DNA of 64,000 nt from Nonomuraea helvata (GTDB taxonomy: Bacteria > Actinomycetota > Actinomycetes > Streptosporangiales > Streptosporangiaceae), in NCBI RefSeq assembly GCF_039535785.1, contig NZ_BAAAXV010000009.1, positions 2,232,001-2,296,000 on the forward strand, written 5' to 3'. Shown here one piece after another: positions 10,740 to 19,204 of the stretch (position 1 is its first letter; each line of letters starts with the position of its first letter). The translations under genes and the position numbers were made by a program. The notes beneath the pieces are model-generated. The model saw nothing but the letters and a program-made list of their open reading frames with translations, had not been told where the DNA came from and ran no database searches.

Positions 10740-10755
10740 GCCCAGCTTAGCCGCG

Positions 10756-12162
10756 CTATGTCACGTGTGTGAGGGCGTCCCAGACGTTCTCTGCCTGCAC
10801 CACCTCGAACCCGGGTGCGAACGCCACCCGCCCCACCGGCACCAATGCCCGCTGCCCGGTGCGCCTGCGGCCGCCTTCTTCGAGGGATCCGGCCGGTACG
10901 AGTGCCCGCTTGAAACCCAGTCTGGCCGCCTCGGTCAGCCTCCTGCGTACGTCCTTGACCGGCCGCAACTCGCCCGCCAGGCCCACCTCGCCGAGCGCCA
11001 CGAGCCCGGGCGGCAGCGGTTTGTCGCCGGCGGCGCTGGCCACGGCCAGCATGACCGACAGGTCCACGGCGGGGTCGGCCAGCTTGATGCCGCCCACGGT
11101 GGCGGTGAACACGTCGCAGCCGCCCAGCCGGGCGTTGAGCCGGCGCTCCAGGACGGCGAGGATCATCTGCACGCGGTAGGTGTCGAGGCCCGACGACGTG
11201 CGCCTGGGCTGCTGTGCCTCCGTGCGGGCCACCAGGGCCTGGACCTCGGCGGGGAGCGGGCGCGTGCCCTCGACGGTGACGGTGACGCAGGTGCCGGGCA
11301 CCGGCTCGCTGCGCCGGGAGACGAACAGGCCGCTCGGGTCGGTGATGCCCTCGATGCCCCGCTCGTGCAGGTCGAAGCAGCCGACCTCGTCGGTGGGCCC
11401 GAACCGGTTTTTGATCGCACGCACCATGCGCAGCCTGGAGTGGCGGTCGCCCTCGAAGTTGAGCACGACGTCGACCAGATGCTCCAGTGTGCGCGGGCCC
11501 GCGATCGAGCCCTCCTTGGTGACGTGACCGACGAGCACGGTGGCCATGTTGCGCTCCTTGGCCAGGCGGACCAGGTTGGCCGCGACCTCGCGGACCTGCG
11601 TCACCCCGCCTGGCACGCCGGTGGCCTGCGCGGAGCCGACCGTCTGCACCGAGTCCACCACCAGCATGCTGGGCTGGACCTTCTCCACATGGGCGACCAG
11701 GGCCGACAGCTCGGTCTCCGCGGCGAGGTAGAGATGGTCGCGGATCGCGTCGATGCGGTCGGCGCGCAGCCGCACCTGGGCCGCCGACTCCTCGCCTGTC
11801 ACGTAGAGGACCGTCTCGCGCTCGGCCATGCGGGCCGCGGCCTCCAGCAGGAGCGTGGACTTGCCGATGCCGGGCTCGCCGGCCAGCAGCACGACCGCAC
11901 CAGGCACCAGGCCGCCGCCGAGCACCCGGTCGAGCTCGCCGACACCGGTCGTGCGCGCGGCCGCCACCTCGGCCTTGACCTGCCCGATCGGCACGGCAGG
12001 CGCGGTGGTGGCGCCCGCCTGGACGACGTTGACGCCGGCGCGCGCCCCCTCCTCGTCGACCGTGCCCCACGCCTGGCACTCGCCGCACCTGCCCACCCAT
12101 TTCGTGGTGCGCCACCCGCACTCGGCACAGCGGTATCCGGGCTTCTGGGCTGTCTTGGCCAT
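10756..12162 (-). CDS. radA: DNA repair protein RadA/Sms
   Basis: 468 residues. N-terminal C4 zinc finger (C12, C15, C26, C29), RecA-like ATPase with Walker A GEPGIGKST (about 95-103) and VLVVDSVQT-type Walker B, the RadA signature KNRFG (about 250) and a Lon-protease-like C-terminal domain that is non-proteolytic. RadA is a hexameric helicase promoting branch migration in recombinational repair. ATG 12162 is chosen because MAKTAQKPGYRCAECGW is the conserved N-terminus; open sequence upstream is not coding. It is co-directional with disA. Confidence 0.96.
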   Translation of the reverse strand: MAKTAQKPGYRCAECGWRTTKWVGRCGECQAWGTVDEEGARAGVNVVQAGATTAPAVPIGQVKAEVAAARTTGVGELDRVLGGGLVPGAVVLLAGEPGIGKSTLLLEAAARMAERETVLYVTGEESAAQVRLRADRIDAIRDHLYLAAETELSALVAHVEKVQPSMLVVDSVQTVGSAQATGVPGGVTQVREVAANLVRLAKERNMATVLVGHVTKEGSIAGPRTLEHLVDVVLNFEGDRHSRLRMVRAIKNRFGPTDEVGCFDLHERGIEGITDPSGLFVSRRSEPVPGTCVTVTVEGTRPLPAEVQALVARTEAQQPRRTSSGLDTYRVQMILAVLERRLNARLGGCDVFTATVGGIKLADPAVDLSVMLAVASAAGDKPLPPGLVALGEVGLAGELRPVKDVRRRLTEAARLGFKRALVPAGSLEEGGRRRTGQRALVPVGRVAFAPGFEVVQAENVWDALTHVT

Positions 12163-12212
12163 GTCGAGCAGGCTAGCGGTCCGCACCGACAATCCTCGAC
12201 AGCCGCGAGGGG

Positions 12213-12518
12213 TTACTCCAGGCCAAGCTCCGCGACGAGCATGCGCTTGGGCTTGGCGCCGACGACCTGCTTGACCGGCTCGCCGTTCTCGAACAGCAGC
12301 AGCGTCGGAATGCCCATCACCCCGTAGCGGGCCATGATCTCCGGGTTCTCGTCGGTGTTGAGCTTGCCGATGGTCAGGCCGTGCTCCGTCTCGATCTGGT
12401 CCAGCACCGGAGCCACCATGCGGCACGGCCCGCACCACTCGGCCCAGAAGTCGACCAGCACCGGCTTGTCGCTCTTGAGCACCTGCTCCTCGAAGTTCTC
12501 CGTGGTCAGCGTGATCAT
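12213..12518 (-). CDS. trxA: Thioredoxin
   Basis: A 101-residue single-domain thioredoxin with active site WCGPC (C29, C32), the preceding VLVDFWAEW strand and the cis-proline loop MGIPTLLLF. It reduces protein disulfides in the cytosol. Start ATG 12518 follows AAGGGGA. It is 2 bp downstream of the merR gene stop, so the two form an operon in which a Cys-rich regulator probably controls the thioredoxin in response to thiol-reactive or oxidative stress. This is unlikely to be the only thioredoxin of the organism. Confidence 0.94.
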   Translation of the reverse strand: MITLTTENFEEQVLKSDKPVLVDFWAEWCGPCRMVAPVLDQIETEHGLTIGKLNTDENPEIMARYGVMGIPTLLLFENGEPVKQVVGAKPKRMLVAELGLE

Positions 12519-12520
12519 GT

Positions 12521-12889
12521 CTATCCCCTTACGAAGCAACCTGGGCATGACTGCGCGAGCTGGGCGGCCACCTCGGCGCGGCGGGCGAGCAGGACGCGGA
12601 TCTCCTCGTCGATCTCGCTGAGCTTGCGCTCGTAGACCTCGACCGACTCCGCGCATGAACCGCCCGTGCTGTGCCCACGGCGCAGGCAGTCGACGAACGG
12701 CCGCGTGTCCTCCAGCGTGAACCCCACCTTGATCAGCGCGCGGATCTCGGACACCAGCTTGACGTCGTCCTCGCTGTAGTCGCGGTAGCCGTTGGCCGCG
12801 CGGCGGGCTCTGAGCAGCCCGTGCTGCTCGTAGTAGCGGAGCGAGCGGGTGCTCACTCCGGTGCGTTCCGCCAGCTCTCCGATGCGCAT
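12521..12889 (-). CDS. MerR family regulator with four cysteines
   Basis: 122 residues. N-terminal MerR winged helix (MRIGELAERTGVSTRSLRYYE), a dimerisation coiled coil, and an effector region with C68, C79 and a C-terminal C115-P-G-C118. The paired cysteines suggest a metal or redox/electrophile sensor, but the pattern does not match SoxR (C-X2-C-X-C-X5-C) or the copper-type CueR. GTG/ATG choice: ATG 12889 has GGAGG directly upstream. The promoter region carries a dyad, as expected for MerR promoter-twisting activators. The thioredoxin gene follows by 2 bp. Confidence 0.9.
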   Translation of the reverse strand: MRIGELAERTGVSTRSLRYYEQHGLLRARRAANGYRDYSEDDVKLVSEIRALIKVGFTLEDTRPFVDCLRRGHSTGGSCAESVEVYERKLSEIDEEIRVLLARRAEVAAQLAQSCPGCFVRG

Positions 12890-12905
12890 GCCTCCACGGT
12901 AAACG

Positions 12906-12927
12906 TTGACACCGACGTCAATGTCAA
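12906..12927 (-). promoter_or_regulatory. Candidate MerR operator/promoter dyad
   Basis: On either strand TTGACA (12906-12911) faces TGTCAA (12922-12927), a perfect 6-bp inverted repeat. An inner TTGAC/GTCAA pair (12906-12910/12917-12921) overlaps it. Read on the minus strand, TTGACA can serve as the -35 element with the dyad filling a long spacer before the merR start, the usual MerR promoter geometry. The -10 element is poor, so the exact promoter is uncertain. Confidence 0.5.
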
Positions 12928-12944
12928 GGCCGCCGACCGGAACC

Positions 12945-13643
12945 TCAGTAGTGGCGCCAGCGCAGGACGTTCGGATAGGCGAGCTCAAGGCCCGGCGTCT
13001 CGGCGATGGCCTGCTCGGCCACCTCGGGCGCGAACTCGATGCGCAGCACCGCCTCCAGGTCCGCCCGCCGCTCGAAGGCCATCCTGAGGTCGAGCGGCCG
13101 CCGCTGCCACCCCTGGCGGACCCAGAACGACTCGACCTCCTGGGCCGAGTACGTCGGCACTGTACGCGAGAACCAGCGGCCGAACGACCCGCGCGTGGCG
13201 TCGAGGTCCAGCACGAAGGCGGCGCCGCCGCGGCGTACCACGCGGGACAGCTCGCGCAGGCCCGGCTCGCAGCCGGGACCGAAGAAGTACGCCCACCGCG
13301 CGATGGCCACGTCCACGCTCGCGTCGGGGAGCGGCAGATCCTGGGCCGCGGCGGCGTGCACGGTCACGTTGGCCAGCGCGGCGCAGCGGCGGCGGGCGAG
13401 CAGCGCGAGATCCCCGTGCGGCTCCACCCCGATCACCGTCCCCGCCGTGGCGGACAGCACGGGCAGGTGGTAGCCGGTGCCGCAGCCGATGTCGAGCACC
13501 GTGCCGCCGTCCCAGGGGCGCAGCGCGCGCATCTCCGCGTCGGCCGCGCCTTCGGGATCGACGGCGCGGTTCTCCAGCTCGTAGATCTGGGGCGTGTTCC
13601 AGATGTTCGGACTGGGGATGGCACCTTTCGCTATCCGTGGCAT
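12945..13643 (-). CDS. Class I SAM-dependent methyltransferase
   Basis: 232 residues with motif I VLDIGCGTGYHLP (about 50-62), acidic motif II end VIGVEPHGD, and motif IV-like VDVAIARWAYFFG. It resembles Methyltransf_11/25 small-molecule methyltransferases. No substrate can be read from the sequence. The N-terminus (IPSPNIWNTPQIYELENRAVDPEG) is a pattern seen in several actinobacterial methyltransferases. It lies downstream of the merR promoter on the same strand and is divergent from the next gene. Confidence 0.85.
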   Translation of the reverse strand: MPRIAKGAIPSPNIWNTPQIYELENRAVDPEGAADAEMRALRPWDGGTVLDIGCGTGYHLPVLSATAGTVIGVEPHGDLALLARRRCAALANVTVHAAAAQDLPLPDASVDVAIARWAYFFGPGCEPGLRELSRVVRRGGAAFVLDLDATRGSFGRWFSRTVPTYSAQEVESFWVRQGWQRRPLDLRMAFERRADLEAVLRIEFAPEVAEQAIAETPGLELAYPNVLRWRHY

Positions 13644-13738
13644 GCCCCAAAGTTAAGACACCCCCGGACGCGGCTCACCAAGCGGCTCACCAAAGGGGCT
13701 TTCGCGCCAGATCCGCTTCACCGGCTTAGGCTGGCAGC

Positions 13739-14548
13739 GTGGCTGATGTCATCCGCGTGCCCAATGCGAAGATCGCATTGTCCACCGCCTCGGTATATCC
13801 GGAACGCACTCCTGACGCGTTCGAGCTGGCCGCGCGCCTCGGCTACGACGGCGTGGAGATCATGGTGGGCGCCGATCCGGTGAGCCAGGACATCGACGTG
13901 ATCGAGCGGCTCTCCGAGCATTATCACGTCCCCGTCCTGGCGATTCACGCTCCCTGCCTGCTGGTCACCCAGCGGGTCTGGGGCCGTGACCCCTGGGCCA
14001 AGCTGGTCAAGGCGCGCAAGGCGGCCGAACGCCTGGGCGCCGCGACGGTCGTGGTCCATCCGCCCTTCCGCTGGCAGCGTGAGTACGCCAGGGACTTCGA
14101 GGCCGGGCTGGCCAGGATGCGTGACGAGACGGATGTCACGTTCGCGGTCGAGAACATGTTCCCGCTCAAGGCCAGGGGCAACGACGTGGTGCCCTATTCG
14201 CCCGACTGGAACCCGATCGACTACGACTTCCCCCAGGTCACGCTCGACCTGTCGCACACGGCGGTGTCGGGCTCCGACGCCATGGAGATGGCGACCAAGC
14301 TCGGCGACAGGCTGGCGCATGTGCACCTGGCCGACGGCGTCGGCGTGACGAACAAGGACGAGCACCTCGTGCCCGGCAGGGGCAACCAGCCGTGCGCCCC
14401 GCTGCTGGAGCGACTGGCCAACACCGGCTATTCGGGACTGGTGGTGCTGGAGGTCAACACGCGCAAGGCGGCCAGCCGCACCGAGCGGATCGACGATCTG
14501 GCGGAGGGGCTCGCGTTCGCGCGGCTGCACATGGCGGCCACCTCATGA
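13739..14548 (+). CDS. Sugar phosphate isomerase/epimerase-like TIM barrel
   Basis: 269 residues of the AP_endonuc_2 TIM-barrel fold: IALSTASVYPERTPDAFELAA near the N-terminus, VVVHPPF, FAVENMFP (Glu), VTLDLSHTA (Asp, His), HVHLADG and VVLEVNT (Glu), which together give a plausible metal site. The start is GTG 13739. The substrate is unknown; homologues occur widely in actinobacteria as inositol- or sugar-type isomerases. Its TGA overlaps the ATG of the next methyltransferase (ATGA), so the pair is translationally coupled. Confidence 0.82.
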   Translation: MADVIRVPNAKIALSTASVYPERTPDAFELAARLGYDGVEIMVGADPVSQDIDVIERLSEHYHVPVLAIHAPCLLVTQRVWGRDPWAKLVKARKAAERLGAATVVVHPPFRWQREYARDFEAGLARMRDETDVTFAVENMFPLKARGNDVVPYSPDWNPIDYDFPQVTLDLSHTAVSGSDAMEMATKLGDRLAHVHLADGVGVTNKDEHLVPGRGNQPCAPLLERLANTGYSGLVVLEVNTRKAASRTERIDDLAEGLAFARLHMAATS

Positions 14549-15315
14549 ACATGGGGCCGATCAAGGACCTGGGCAGGGTGTTCGACCGGGTGGCCGACGC
14601 GTACGACGCGGGCCGGCCCTGCTATCCCGACGAGACGTACCGCGCGCTCGGCGAGCTGTCCGGCGTCGAGCTCGACGGCGCCCTCACGGTGGACGTCGGC
14701 GCGGGCACCGGCATCATGACGCGCGCTCTCAGGGCGCGCGGCTCCCGCGTCATCGCGGTCGACCCGGGCGCGGAGATGCTCGCCCGCCTGGTCTCACGCT
14801 CGGACAGCGGCCCGCCCGCCGTCGCGGCCGTGCTGGCGGACGGCAACGCGCTCCCGCTGGCCGACGGCGTGGCCGACCTGGTGACGTACGCGCAGTCGTG
14901 GCACTGGCTCGACCCGGTGGCGTCGATCGCCGAGGCCAGGCGGGTGCTGCGGCCCGAGGGGGCCATCGCGGGCTGCTGGAACTTCAACCACGCGGCCCAG
15001 GCCGAATGGCTGGCCGCCTACGAGGCCCGCCTGGCGGAGGCCGTGCCCGCCTACTACGGTCCCGCGGTCGAGCAGTGGTCGGCGCCGCCCATCGCCTCGG
15101 CCTTCGAGGTGATCGAAGAGCGCTGGATCCCCTGGACCAGGCTGGTGGGCATCGAGGACTTCCTGCTCGACCTGCGCTCACACTCCTATATGGCGGCGCT
15201 CCCGCCGGAGTACGCGGACGAGCTGGTCGAGCGGCAGCGCGTGGAGCTGCGCCGGGAGTTCCCCGAGGGCATGCTGCCCGTGCCGATGCGGGTCTACCTG
15301 GCGGTGGGCCGGTGA
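14545..15315 (+). CDS. SAM-dependent methyltransferase, Methyltransf_11 type
   Basis: 256 residues with VFDRVADAYDAGRPCYP, a typical opening of this group, then motif I LTVDVGAGTGIMTRAL, VIAVDPGAEML, and LVTYAQSWHWLDP. The aromatic-rich post-IV segment and LRPEGAIAGCWNF are also typical. ATG 14545 overlaps the upstream stop. The substrate is unknown. Immediately after its stop lies one copy of a 90-bp dispersed repeat. Confidence 0.85.
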   Translation: MNMGPIKDLGRVFDRVADAYDAGRPCYPDETYRALGELSGVELDGALTVDVGAGTGIMTRALRARGSRVIAVDPGAEMLARLVSRSDSGPPAVAAVLADGNALPLADGVADLVTYAQSWHWLDPVASIAEARRVLRPEGAIAGCWNFNHAAQAEWLAAYEARLAEAVPAYYGPAVEQWSAPPIASAFEVIEERWIPWTRLVGIEDFLLDLRSHSYMAALPPEYADELVERQRVELRREFPEGMLPVPMRVYLAVGR

Positions 15316-15316
15316 C

Positions 15317-15406
15317 GCGAGGGAGCGCCGTCGCCTGGACTGAGGAGCGGCGGGAGCGTAGCGACCAGAGCGACGAGGGAAGGCGGCGGCTCGGAGCGAC
15401 CGAGCC
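15317..15406 (+). repeat. Dispersed 90-bp repeat, copy A
   Basis: Starts one base after the preceding stop codon. It matches 62072-62161 on the other strand at 80 of 90 positions without gaps, counted by eye. The sequence is purine-rich with recurring GGGAGCG and GCGACC motifs. It has no open frame of its own and does not look like an insertion sequence. Confidence 0.85.
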
Positions 15407-15424
15407 GCCTCACGGAGTGAGGCC

Positions 15425-16009
15425 ATGAGCAGCGCCAAGAGGGGGCCCGGGCGCAGGCCGGGGTCGGCCGACACACGGGGAGAGATCCTCGCGGCGGCCA
15501 GGAAGGTGTTCGCGGAGAAGGGGTTCGACAAGGCCACCGTGCGTGCCATCGCCCGTGAGGCCGAGGTCGATCCCGCCCTCGTGCACCACTACTTCGACAC
15601 CAAGGAGGGCATGTTCGCGGCGGCCATGCAGCTGCCGATCACTCCCGACCAGATCATCCCGACGCTGCTCGAAGGCCCGCGCGAGGAGATCGGCGCGCGG
15701 CTGGTACGGATGATCCTCCAGGTCACCGCCGCGCCGGAGACGCGCGAGCCGATGGTGGCCCTGATCCGCTCGGCCATGACCAACGAGCAGGCGGCCACGA
15801 TGTTCCGCGAGTTCATCTCCAACGCGCTGCTCTTCCAGGTGGCCGACCGCCTGGACGTGCCGCACCTGCGGATCGAGGCGGCGTTCGCGCAGATGTACGG
15901 CGTGATCATGGGCCGCTACGTGATCAAGCTGGAGCCGCTGGCGAGCGCAGGTCACGACGAGCTCGTGGAACTGCTCGCGCCTACCGTCCAGAGGTACTTG
16001 ACTGGCTAG
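15425..16009 (+). CDS. TetR family transcriptional regulator
   Basis: 194 residues. The N-terminal TetR helix-turn-helix is clear (ILAAARKVFAEKGFDKATVRAIAREAEVDPALVHHYFDTKEGMF). The C-terminal ligand domain matches the TetR_C_7/17 type of small-molecule-responsive repressors. Start ATG 15425 overlaps the end of the repeat region, with GAGTGAGG upstream. An inverted repeat TCTGCAT/ATGCAGA (16018-16024/16053-16059) downstream, before the Fe-S oxidoreductase, could be its operator, so control of that gene is possible but unproven. Confidence 0.9.
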   Translation: MSSAKRGPGRRPGSADTRGEILAAARKVFAEKGFDKATVRAIAREAEVDPALVHHYFDTKEGMFAAAMQLPITPDQIIPTLLEGPREEIGARLVRMILQVTAAPETREPMVALIRSAMTNEQAATMFREFISNALLFQVADRLDVPHLRIEAAFAQMYGVIMGRYVIKLEPLASAGHDELVELLAPTVQRYLTG

Positions 16010-16147
16010 AGCATTGTTCTGCATACACCGATGACCTTAGGGTATGTCCCGCATGCAGAGAATATTACTCGCGGGTAGGATTTCCGGGAGATGCCGGCGA
16101 AGCGGGTGACCGTACGCTGACAGCCAACGTCGTCTGTGGGAGGACCC

Positions 16148-18253
16148 GTGCTCTGGGTAGCCATCATCGGACTAGTGATGACCGTCCTGGCGGTGGCCGT
16201 CGCCGGCCGCAGGGTGCTGTTCCTGTTCAAGCTCGCGACGGTGGGCCCGCCCGCCCCCGAGCGGATCGAGTACGCCAGGACCCATGCGGGGGACGAGCTC
16301 AAGGCGCAGCTCGTCGAGGTGTTCGGCCAGAAGAAGCTGCTGAAGTGGACACCGTCGGGCACCGCGCACTTCTTCGTCATGTGGGCGTTCTTCATCCTGC
16401 TGACCGTCTACATCGAGGCGTACGGCGCGATCATCCAGGGCGCGATCACCGGCAGGCCCGACTTCCACATCCCGCTGATCGGCACCTGGGGCGTCCTCGG
16501 CTTCCTGCAGGACTTCATCGCGGTCGCGTGCGTGCTCGGCCTGGTCGCGTTCGCCGCGATCCGGATCAAGAACTCTCCCAAGACGCTCGGCCGTACCTCC
16601 CGCTTCTCCGGCTCGCACCTCGGCGGCGCGTGGCTCGTCCTGTTCATGATCTTCAACATCATCTGGACGCTGTTCCTCGCCCGCGGCGCCTCGGCCGCCA
16701 ACGGCAACTTCCCCTACTCCTCCGGGGCGTTCGTCTCGCTGGCGATCGGTGACGTGCTGCCGCACAGCGCGCTGCTGGAGGAGATCGCGCTGCTGCTGCA
16801 CATCGGCTTCATGCTGGTGTTCCTGGTCATCGTGGTGAACTCCAAGCACCTGCACATCTTCACCGCGCCGCTCAACGTGCTGTTCTCGCGCCGCCCCGAC
16901 GGCCTGGGCGGCGCGCCCGAGATGCGCGTGGCCGGCAAGCCGGTCGACTTCGAGGACGAGGAGCTCGACCCGGAGAAGCTCGGGCGCGGCAAGATCGCCG
17001 ACACGACGTGGAAGGGCTTCCTGGACTTCTACTCCTGTACGGAGTGCGGCCGCTGCCAGTCGCAGTGCCCGGCGTGGAACACCGACAAGCCGCTCTCGCC
17101 GAAGATGCTCATCCTCGACCAGCGCGACCACGCCTTCCAGGTGGCCCCGTACCTGCTGGCGGCCCAGCAGGGCGTCGAGCACAAGGACACCGACGTGCTG
17201 GCGCTGCTGGACAAGCCGCTGGTCGGCGAGGACGGCGTGATCCACCCGGACGTGCTCTGGTCGTGCACCAACTGCGGCGCCTGCGTCGAGCAGTGCCCGG
17301 TGGACATCGAGCACATCGACCACATCCTCGACATGCGCCGCTACCAGGTGATGGTGGAGTCGTCGTTCCCGTCCGAGGCGGGCGTGATGGTGAAGAACCT
17401 GGAGAACAAGGGCAACCCCTGGGGCATGTCCGAGATGAAGCGCGCCGACTGGATCGGCGAGCTGGACTTCGAGGTCGAGGTCGTCGACGAGAAGATGCCC
17501 GAGGACGCCGAGTACCTGTTCTGGGTGGGCTGCGCGGGCGCGCTCGAGGACCGGGCCAAGAAGACCACCAAGGCCGTGGCGGAGCTGCTGCACATCGCGG
17601 GCGTGAAGTTCGCGGTGCTCGGCCCGATGGAGGCGTGCACCGGCGACCCGGCCCGCCGCCTGGGCATGGAGTACCTGTTCAACATGCTGGCCCAGCAGAA
17701 CATCGAGACGCTCAACGAGGCCGGCGTCAAGAAGATCGTCGCCACCTGCCCGCACTGCTTCAACACCCTGGCCAACGAGTATCCGCAGCTGGGCGGCACG
17801 TACGAGGTCGTGCACCACACGCAGCTGCTGTCGAAGCTGGTGGACGAGGGGCTGCTCACCCCGATCACGCCGATCGAGGAGAAGATCACCTACCACGACC
17901 CGTGCTTCCTCGGCCGCCACAACAAGGTTTACTCCCAGCCCCGCGACATCATGTCCAAGGTGCCGGGTGTGCGGACCCAGGAGATGCACCGCCACAAGGA
18001 CCGCGGCTTCTGCTGTGGCGCCGGCGGCGCGCGCATGTGGATGGAGGAGCGCATCGGCAAGCGCATCAACACCGAGCGCGTGGACGAGGCGCTGACCACC
18101 GACCCCGACACCGTCTCCACCGCCTGCCCGTTCTGCATGGTGATGCTCGGCGACGCCATCAACGAGAAGAAGAACAACGGCGAGGCCAAGGAGTCGCTCG
18201 AAGTCGTGGACGTGGCACAGCTCTTGATCAAGTCGGTCAAGGGAGCTTCCTGA
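16148..18253 (+). CDS. Membrane-anchored Fe-S oxidoreductase with CCG domains
   Basis: About 701 residues, similar in layout to mycobacterial Rv0338c. The N-terminal 250 residues hold roughly five transmembrane helices resembling a NarI/DsrM-type heme-binding region. Two ferredoxin motifs follow: CTECGRCQSQCPAWN and CTNCGACVEQCPVD. Two CCG domains (CPHCFNTLANEYP; FCCGAGGARMW and CPFCMVML) are of the heterodisulfide-reductase/glycolate-oxidase type. It probably passes electrons between the quinone pool and an unknown cytoplasmic partner. GTG 16148 is favoured because GGAGG sits at 16139-16143; GTG 16136 has no site. It stands alone downstream of a TetR gene. Confidence 0.85.
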   Translation: MLWVAIIGLVMTVLAVAVAGRRVLFLFKLATVGPPAPERIEYARTHAGDELKAQLVEVFGQKKLLKWTPSGTAHFFVMWAFFILLTVYIEAYGAIIQGAITGRPDFHIPLIGTWGVLGFLQDFIAVACVLGLVAFAAIRIKNSPKTLGRTSRFSGSHLGGAWLVLFMIFNIIWTLFLARGASAANGNFPYSSGAFVSLAIGDVLPHSALLEEIALLLHIGFMLVFLVIVVNSKHLHIFTAPLNVLFSRRPDGLGGAPEMRVAGKPVDFEDEELDPEKLGRGKIADTTWKGFLDFYSCTECGRCQSQCPAWNTDKPLSPKMLILDQRDHAFQVAPYLLAAQQGVEHKDTDVLALLDKPLVGEDGVIHPDVLWSCTNCGACVEQCPVDIEHIDHILDMRRYQVMVESSFPSEAGVMVKNLENKGNPWGMSEMKRADWIGELDFEVEVVDEKMPEDAEYLFWVGCAGALEDRAKKTTKAVAELLHIAGVKFAVLGPMEACTGDPARRLGMEYLFNMLAQQNIETLNEAGVKKIVATCPHCFNTLANEYPQLGGTYEVVHHTQLLSKLVDEGLLTPITPIEEKITYHDPCFLGRHNKVYSQPRDIMSKVPGVRTQEMHRHKDRGFCCGAGGARMWMEERIGKRINTERVDEALTTDPDTVSTACPFCMVMLGDAINEKKNNGEAKESLEVVDVAQLLIKSVKGAS

Positions 18254-18397
18254 CCCCCGGCTGTCGGACTCCCTCACCGTCGCTGTAGGGCAGCATCGCA
18301 TGTCAGCGACCCAAGTGTCCGAAATCCGGCATCCACATAACGGGAAAATCACGGTAACCTCAACGTCGCATGGCTCTATTCGACGGGGAGGGGGCTC

Positions 18398-19204
18398 GTG
18401 ATGGGCGTCGTCGTCACGGACGCCGAAGTCACCTTGGCCGACGTCCTCGCCCTCCGGCTCGCCATCGACGCACCACTGGAAGACGGCACCGAGCTCGTGC
18501 TCAGGCATCGCACCACGGGGGTCGAACGCGACGTGCGGCTCGGCACGCCGGGCGCGCGGGCCCGCGAGGCCACGCTCGCGGTCTCGCTCGCGCCGCTGGA
18601 GCTCACCGCCGGGCGATGGGACACCTACCTGCGGCGCGACGGCAAACGCAGCAGGCTGCGCAGCGTCGATCCCGGCTTCTCGCTCGACCACCTCGACGCG
18701 TACGCCCTGTGCAGGCGGACCCTCGCCTACCGCTCGTACCGCACGCGCAACGGCTACCTGGCGCTGAAGATCTCCGACGCCGAGCCGGTCGCCGAGGTGC
18801 GCGCGATCTGGTTCAGGGAGGGGCGGTTCGAGGTGACGGGCCTGCTGGCGTACACGGGGCTCGAGGACGACGACTCCCGCCACGAGGCCAGGCTGACCCT
18901 GGATCGCAGGCAGACGAACACGCGCCTCCGCGCCACGGCCACCGTGCAGGGGGTGCGCTTCCACGCCGCGGTGTCGCTGGTGGACGTGGTCGCGGCCGAC
19001 CCCGACACCGGGGCGGACTCGGGGACCTGGGAGCCCGCGCTGGAGGTCGACGGCGTGCCCACGCCGCTCAGGCTGGGATCGCGGCTCGACGACGTCGACG
19101 GCAAGAGACGCCGGCTGCACTATCCCTCGGCCACCGTGGACGGCGTGCCCATAAGACCCTGCTACACCGCCGACGACGAGCTGCGAATCGAGGTGGGCGG
19201 ATGA
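18398..19204 (+). CDS. Hypothetical protein coupled to a glycosyltransferase
   Basis: 268 residues with no signal peptide or membrane helix and no family I can name. Composition is strongly beta-like, with alternating hydrophobic and charged residues and many R and D. It starts GTG 18398 (or the adjacent ATG 18401) after a GGGGAGGGGG ribosome site. The stop overlaps the ATG of a GT4 glycosyltransferase (ATGA), so both are made together. The likely role is an accessory or partner in synthesis of a surface polysaccharide or other glycan, inferred only from coupling. Confidence 0.7.
   Translation: MMGVVVTDAEVTLADVLALRLAIDAPLEDGTELVLRHRTTGVERDVRLGTPGARAREATLAVSLAPLELTAGRWDTYLRRDGKRSRLRSVDPGFSLDHLDAYALCRRTLAYRSYRTRNGYLALKISDAEPVAEVRAIWFREGRFEVTGLLAYTGLEDDDSRHEARLTLDRRQTNTRLRATATVQGVRFHAAVSLVDVVAADPDTGADSGTWEPALEVDGVPTPLRLGSRLDDVDGKRRRLHYPSATVDGVPIRPCYTADDELRIEVGG

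Noticed and set aside
16172..19120. Very long minus-strand open frame across the Fe-S oxidoreductase
   Set aside because: Shadow of high-GC third positions; composition is low-complexity and it spans two real genes.
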